64,000 nucleotides of DNA, taken from Pseudorasbora parva. Taxonomy: Eukaryota; Chordata; Actinopteri; Cypriniformes; Gobionidae. The position numbers and the translations under genes were made by a program. The notes beneath the pieces were generated by a model. That model was not told where the DNA came from. It ran no database searches and saw nothing but the letters and a program-made list of their open reading frames with translations. The DNA is taken from contig NC_090176.1 of NCBI RefSeq assembly GCF_024679245.1, positions 19,785,793-19,849,792 of the forward strand. The letters are read 5' to 3'. This document shows, piece after piece, positions 57,740 to 64,000 of this stretch (its first letter is position 1; every line of letters begins with the position of its first letter).

Positions 57740-59354
57740 CCTGCCAACATGTCCATTTGGGCCCCACGTGGGTTTTATCTGGGTTATATCGGTGGCATCT
57801 GGGAATGGAGAAGAGTGGACAATTTAATAGGCTGAATATGGGCCCCAGTTAAACTGGTCATTATTGTTTTTTTGAGGGTCCCATGTGTGCCACATTCGGC
57901 TAGATTAGGCTGTTTTTATAATTACTTTTTTTGCAGCTGATTTGGTTTATACTGTGGTAGAAATTCCCCTTTGCATTTTCAGTCGACTCTTATTATTTAT
58001 ATTCTAGCTCACATCTGAAGTCAACAACCTACTTTGATTTAGACAAAGCCTTGCCCCTTATGAACATTTGCCCAGTATGTCATGAGGCTGTTATATTTAG
58101 ATAAATGTTTAGCATGTCCCTAAGTTTAATTTCCCCTTTTGATTGATATGATTCAGACATACACTGACTTTGGCCCAAGGTTTGGGGATATTTAGAATAA
58201 ATAAATCTTAATCCTGCAAGAAAAAACAAATGTGCTCATGGATCTCTTGTCTGACCAGCTAATGATCTGCATTAGGTTGAATAGGGGATACATGCAAAAT
58301 GTGCAGAGTGGTTGGTCACCATGACCAGGATTAAGAACCACTGCAGTATAATAAATGCTTTATAAATGCAGCCACATCTCCATTTTCAAAAGTCTCCTCA
58401 AATTCAGTTATGGTAATGGCCATTTCAGTTCCGACACACGCTGTAAGCGGTCAAACACACAGACTGGGTCATCTCACTAATCAAAGCAGAGGAGCTCTTA
58501 GAAAGATAAGGCTTAGGCTCTGTTCACACTAGTGCATTTTCATTTTAAAATGTATAATTTTTGCTACTGTTATGCCTGGCATCTACCTCGAAACTGAGCC
58601 TTTTGGACACGATGCAGTTTTAGTTTGAAAACTCTGGGTTTGTTTCAGTATAAATGGACCCAAACCGAGGCTTCCTATATCCTTAGCGATAGTACAAACT
58701 GTAAAAACTGTAGAAGACTGCATCAATTTTACCATATGAATTTGAGTGTGACAACTAGTTATTTATTCTGAACTTTGAAGATTTGTGTTTTGAAATTGTC
58801 AACTGGATCTCATTCTGTTTCTTGTTTTTTGGACACAAAAGACTTTGGTTCATCAAATTTGTTTGATTTTTACTTTCGGAGAAAGACTTGGAAAGACTTT
58901 TCAGAGAGACTTGGAACTTGAACTGATCTAAATAGTGTTCAACAAATTTAGTGTTCTTGAACTTTGTCAACTCAATAGATTCTTGCATTTTCGATTCATA
59001 TTTTTGAATATACTCTTTATTTTCAGAAGGAAAAGTGGCTTATTGGAAGATATTCTGAATTGAATTATGTGTTTTGGGTCAGATTAAATATTTGATTACG
59101 TATTTTTGGTACATTTGAGTTTTGTGTAATATTTTATTGAAGGTTTTATTATTTTTTTATTATTATTGGTCAAATTGAAAGAGACAGACAAAATATAGTT
59201 TTTTTTTTGTTTTGTTTTTTGAGAATTTACTTTATTTTCCCATGTGAAGAACTTCATCAAACTTCATTAAATTGAATTGAAGCTTTTAAGCTGTTGAAAT
59301 TCTGGTCCTAGGAGATACAGAATAGTTGGTGATAACTGTTTTACTGACTTGTTG
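57740..59354. other. Unrecognised AT-rich spacer
   Basis: 58755-59280 is strongly T-rich on the plus strand. No coding or bounded repeat recognised. Confidence 0.45.
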
Positions 59355-60959
59355 CAACCCAGGCTCATTGGAAATACGTGAATCTGCCTACATTTTTGCA
59401 ACACCCGAATTATGTACCTCCAGGTACGTTTACCTGCACTTTTAGGGTAAAACGTTCACTGGAGGCGCTAAGTGGTACCCTTTTTGGTTACACTTTATTT
59501 TGATAGTCCACTTTAGACATTCTACTAACTATCAGTAACTTTGCTACTGCATGTCAGCTAACTCTCATTAGAGTATTAGTAGACTGTCAGTAGACTGGTA
59601 GGTTATGGTTAGGTGTTAGGGTTCGGGTTAGTAGACTAAATTGAATTGTAGTTGCCAATTTACTAATAGTCAGTAGAATGTCTGTTGGGGGACCAACAAA
59701 ATAAAGTTTTAGTAATATTAACCAGACAGTCTACAAATACTCTAATGACAGTTAGTTGACATGTAGTTGCAAAGTTACTTATAGTTAGTAGAATGTCTAA
59801 AGTGGACTATCAAATTAAAGTGTTACCATATTTTTTCTCCATTCCAGATGCGCAACATGACATCATGACTGATCTCACAGAATGAATATTTATAGCCTAA
59901 TTTTATATTTTGGAGTAACTAATTCCACTCCTACCCTAAACCTACCCACTCTCAACAATATAAAACACGCAACAGTAATAGGAAAAAAAAATGTACAGTC
60001 ACATGTATTTATTGCAAAAACTATAGCCAAAAGACTGTATAAAAGTATTAACTCATGTTGCATTCCAGGTCTTCTGAAGTCATACGATATCTTCATGTGA
60101 AGAACAGAGTTGATCTTAATTTTTTAGTCGTTGAAATGATGATCGCGCTCCATTGCGAACAGAACACACACACACACGTTCGTTCATATTTCTGATTCAA
60201 ATGATACACACAAGTTGAATGACGCGATCGTTCAGGAGACACACGAGAGCCAATGGCATTTTACGATCAAAGCTGACGTAATAACGCAATTGGTCACAAG
60301 ACACACGACAGCCAATGCTGTCAAAGCAGATGTGAGGTTTCTTGCGGCGGCAATATTTGAAATGTATTATTAATCTTTGGCGGATGGATTCGACGTTACT
60401 GATCACTTTTGGGGATTTTCTTCACACAAATCAATCGTTTGGCCTTGGAACACTTGGAATATTTCTACTTTCTGAATAAATATGTATGCAGTCGTATCTG
60501 CCTGTTATATCCTGTTTTTATAATACACAAATGGGTAGGTTTAGGGAAGGGTTTGAGTTACGCTTTCAAAATGTGTCTGAATGTGTGTGTGTCCACAAGG
60601 TAAATTGATTTATAAACAAACTAAATTGTTTTTTTGAAAATGTAAAAAAGCAGAATGTTTCTTGTGATGGGTAGGTTTAGGGGTAGGGGCAGTGTAGGGG
60701 GATAGAATGAAATGGCGTTGATAAACACGCTAAAAAGCGATTATGCGTCTTGATAGCACGTCAAAATGGCATACGAATTGGCGTGTCATACATACACCAT
60801 TTCATGAGATCAGTCTGGGAATGGAGAAAAAAATATTACCACTTAGCGCCTCCGGTGGACGTTTCACCCAAAAAGTGCAGGTAAACCTACCTGGAGGAAC
60901 ATTATTAGTGTGTTGCAAAAATGTAGGCAGAGTCACGTATTTCCAATGAGCCTGGGTTG
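59355..60959. mobile_element. 1.6-kb TIR element with long inverted repeats, left arm split by a MITE
   Basis: Left end CAACCCAGGCTCATTGGAAA (59355) and its inverse TTTCCAATGAGCCTGGGTTG (to 60959). The arms stay complementary for about 125 bp through the CACTTAGCGCC block. They then continue past the nested MITE for some 30 bp more (ATTTTTTCTCCATTCC at 59830 against GGAATGGAGAAAAAAAT at 60819). The interior includes CCTAAACCTACCC and its inverse and family D-like words (GGCGTGTCATACATACACCA). No transposase is visible. Confidence 0.85.
59485..59828. mobile_element. 344-bp palindromic MITE nested in the TIR
   Basis: TGGTTACACTTTATTTTGAT with AGTCCACTTTAGACATTC at the left, and the inverse of TGGTAACACTTTAATTTGAT with AGTCCACTTTAGACATTC at the right. 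It interrupts the left inverted repeat of the 59355-60959 element, so it inserted later. Confidence 0.88.
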
Positions 60960-61224
<265 letters not shown>

Positions 61225-61234
61225 TTATGTGACC

Positions 61235-61510
61235 TTCAAAGTCATAGGGCTGGAGCCTATCCCAGTTTCTTAGGCCAGAGGCAGGTGAAAGCACCCTGGA
61301 CAGATGGAGTCCATCACAGGGTTCTCACACACAGGCAACTTAGACTGTCCAATTCACCAAACCTCCTTGGATGTGGGGGAAACCAGAGGACCCAGAAGAA
61401 ACAAATGCTGACACTAGGCGAACATGCAAACTACACACAGAAAAGACTCCTGGCTCAGCTTGGGCTTGAACACCAACAGCGCTAACCACTGAGACCTCAT
61501 GCCGCCCAAC
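61235..61510 (-). mobile_element. V-SINE-like element (DANA/HE type), degraded
   Basis: On the minus strand it begins GGGCGGCATGAGGTCTCAGT with GGTTAGCGCTG, the tRNA-derived head with an A-box-like region. A central conserved part follows (GTTTGCATGTTCG, then GTTTCCCCCACATCC), and it ends GGGATAGGCTCCAGCCCTAT. This order of motifs is typical of V-SINEs. Many substitutions indicate an old copy. Confidence 0.75.
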
Positions 61511-64000
61511 TAAAACTAGAGATATAAAAAAAACAATAATTAAAGGGACTTGGTTCACTACATTTGACAAAACATTTACATGACACACCCTGGCTGTAAT
61601 GGCATCAAGCACAGAATGCCAGGAGTTTATATATGATATATGTAAATAAATATTAATTAAAACACTTTAATTTGATATACGCTATATAATACTTTCATGA
61701 GTATTTATATCAATATTTATTATAAACTGAATTAATATAATGTTTTGTATTGAATCCATAAACAGTGACAGGCTACATGTCTGGTGCCATGGATTTGTTT
61801 TGAAATGAATAAAAAAATGGCTTGTAATGAATTTATCCGTAATTTGTCTACAAAGATAATTTCAAATGTTTGAGCGGTATAAAAGCTCATGAGAAACATA
61901 AACACACAAGTGTGTCTAAAAACATTACGTGTGCTTTGGAATGTATACGCTTTGAAAGCATTTTCACAGTGAATGCCCTGTCATAGAGTTTCAATGCAAT
62001 ATCAAGAAGCCCCTGGGCTGTGTGGACTGAACTGTCTGCTGTAATTGAGTTGTGGAACTGAGGAGAGCGTGTTTGCCAGCTGTCAGTCTTCACTGCACAT
62101 ATTCTATCACTCTCTCCATCACATACACAAATTCATATGGACAGACTTGCATGCTTTTTTCCCATAATGCATCATCAGTCCGCATGAACTAGACCCACGC
62201 ATCTAAACTGACAGGGTGACAGACCAAGTGTATATGGATTCGCATGCTGTTAAAATAAAACAGAGGTTGTTTGAGCATGTGTTTCAAGGGAATTTTACAT
62301 AAACTGTTTCATGAAAATACATTTTTGCATGTGTATGTGGGGGGAGAGGTGTTTTTATCTCTCTGTTGTTGTGTTACACTCGCAAACGTGCATTAATTAA
62401 CATATACAGATGTTTTATGACCATTCCAATATGTTTCAGCAACTACTGACTGTACATCTGCATTATCACCGTGTCATTTCAACAATTTATATGCTGATGT
62501 GTGACCCAACCTCACACAACCCAAGTACTGTCACCATGGTGACTGATTGATGCAATTGCACTTGCCAAGTGTCCAAATCACAGTTCATCATGCTTTTGGC
62601 GACCTTGCTTTTGTGTGCCAGCTGCGTCCACGGTGGGTGTGTTCAGAAAGCAGCCACGTCATTGGCTAAGCTTTGATACGGTTGTCCTGGTGAGAGAGTA
62701 ATTGACAGTGCTGTAAGCGAGTGGTGGAGACTGACAGTGTTTTTTGTGGCTTGGAAGTGACCAACAGCTGTTCCTCTGAAGGTTAATAAGTGTGTCTTTA
62801 TCAAACTGCGGAGTAACCTCTTTGAAAGCTCAGGAATCTTGGGAAATTAAATCATCCCTCTCCCATTACTGTCTGAATGTGAAATGTAAAACATAAAGCT
62901 ATAAACGTGTGACAATTGGTGGATTTTTGTTGTTGTGCTTATCACTTTTCTGGGTTTACATAGTAGTAGGGAGGTTAAGCCCAAAAAATAGGCCTTTGAC
63001 TTCAAGTCATGATGCAAAGGTCCCCTTTGGTATGGAAGTACTTTAGGGTAATACAAATAAATTTATCCTAAGACACAAGTGAGATCACACTTTTTATCAA
63101 AAATAAACAGGTTTTTTCAAAAATGGCCGACAATGTGCCGAAAATACTCTAGAGCCCATATCTTTGCTTCTGTTATCGCTATAATGACAAATTTGGTGTC
63201 AAAGTGTACATTTTTGGGGTCAGGGAATCCAATAAAATTGGTTTCAGGTTTAAAAAAACTACATATTTCCCCATACTATGACAACTGTGGGTAAAAATGC
63301 ACATTTCACATAAAAATGATGTCATCAGACTGACTTTTTAATTATATTTTCCTTCAAAAACTTTAATTTTGTATTTAAGCAGTGCAGCTACTTCTGTACA
63401 TTACATTTGTCCTAAGTAGCATGAGATTTCGACCAGTCAGGAGTAGCCTATAGCAAATCAGTTCCTGCAACAACACATCCCATCTGCACCAGGAGCTGTG
63501 ACAGCTGTTAAAGGTCAGAGGTGACAGGTTAACACTTTATGGTTCGAATGACTCTCTTATTAAATAGAAACATGTTTTTAATGTTAGATAACTAATAACT
63601 AGCTAGCTAGTAACTAGTTAGCTTCATCATAACTGTATTCATTTTTATTGAAGCAAGCACATAGCCTACTAGTCCAGGCGTTTAAGGAAACAAGGGTGAA
63701 CAAATTGCAACAGAATCAAACTCAACTGATTTTGTATCCTCAATATGTCCTGAGTAAGAAAGAAAAAAAAAGCCCAGAAGAATCCCATTAGAGGAAATTT
63801 CAGAAAAAGACCCAAATATAACATATTCATACGTCTATTCATTATTTTTCTCACATGGATAGGGTAAAACGTTTAACCTTTAGATATCGCCATGAAAATT
63901 ACTGAATTGATTACTTATATCAAGTCAAACAAAAAATGTATTACAAGTTTTTTTTAATTGTTTGTTAACATGGACAAACGGTGTATAATCTTATTAGCAC
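61511..64000. other. Unrecognised AT-rich sequence to the window end
   Basis: No coding remnant or bounded repeat recognised. 62570-62830 is somewhat more balanced. 63590-63625 has a short tract of TAGCTAG-type words. Short frames lack domain features. Confidence 0.45.

Overview
The window looks like intergenic or intronic DNA of a cyprinid-type teleost fish. It is AT-rich and packed with CA/TA microsatellites. It carries repeat classes known from carp- and zebrafish-like genomes: DIRS and Ty3/gypsy retroelements, several Tc1-like transposons, a 5S-rRNA-derived SINE, a V-SINE-like repeat, and many palindromic MITEs. I found no intact host protein gene, no true rRNA or tRNA gene and no CRISPR. 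Every recognisable coding stretch is a transposon remnant, or a gene fragment carried inside a transposon-like element, and most are broken by frameshifts, stops or deletions.

Layout. 1-2.1 kb: a dispersed repeat (family A, first copy). 2.14-5.1 kb: an internally deleted DIRS retroelement on the minus strand, with terminal repeats, internal complementary region, and gag, RT, RNase H and tyrosine-recombinase remnants. 5.2-7.6 kb: MITE arms and a duplicated CA-microsatellite-linked repeat. 8.4-9.6 kb: a probable piggyBac-derived remnant abutting a short terminal-inverted-repeat (TIR) element. 11.2-12.0 kb: MITEs. 12.3-13.9 kb: a complete-length Tc1 element with TA duplication, IR/DR ends and DD35E spacing. 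17-19.6 kb: foldback repeats. 20.2-23.1 kb: a truncated Ty3/gypsy element whose integrase lies upstream of the RT lead-in and whose gag has a SCAN-like region (Gmr1-like), fused to a broken MITE. 28.75 kb: a Myb/SANT-like fragment. 32.4-36.3 kb: a second family A copy split by a 3.43-kb CACTG-ended element that carries the spliced 3' part of a gene resembling the teleost SAMD3-like family. 36.9 kb: a 75-bp-arm hairpin. 37.3-38.3 and 42.8-43.7 kb: two copies of a 0.9-kb retroposon, one with a CATTAA target-site duplication inside a larger TIR element. 39.1-40.3 kb: a second Tc1-like relic (DD34E). 46.0-47.9 kb: a LINE RT fragment, then a repeat split by a 5S-derived SINE and by a 606-bp hAT element with a perfect 8-bp duplication. 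49.2-50.6 kb: a third Tc1-like relic. 52.3-53.1, 55.6-57.4 and 59.4-61.0 kb: nested MITEs and TIR elements. 61.2 kb: a V-SINE-like repeat. The remainder is unique-looking or unrecognised AT-rich DNA.

The parts do not cooperate as a pathway. Their interest is in nesting and element architecture: the CACTG element with a captured spliced gene, the Gmr1-like domain order with a SCAN-like gag, the textbook DIRS terminal/internal complementary repeats, and several insertions whose target duplications can be read directly. All family names rest on motifs read by eye, without database searches.
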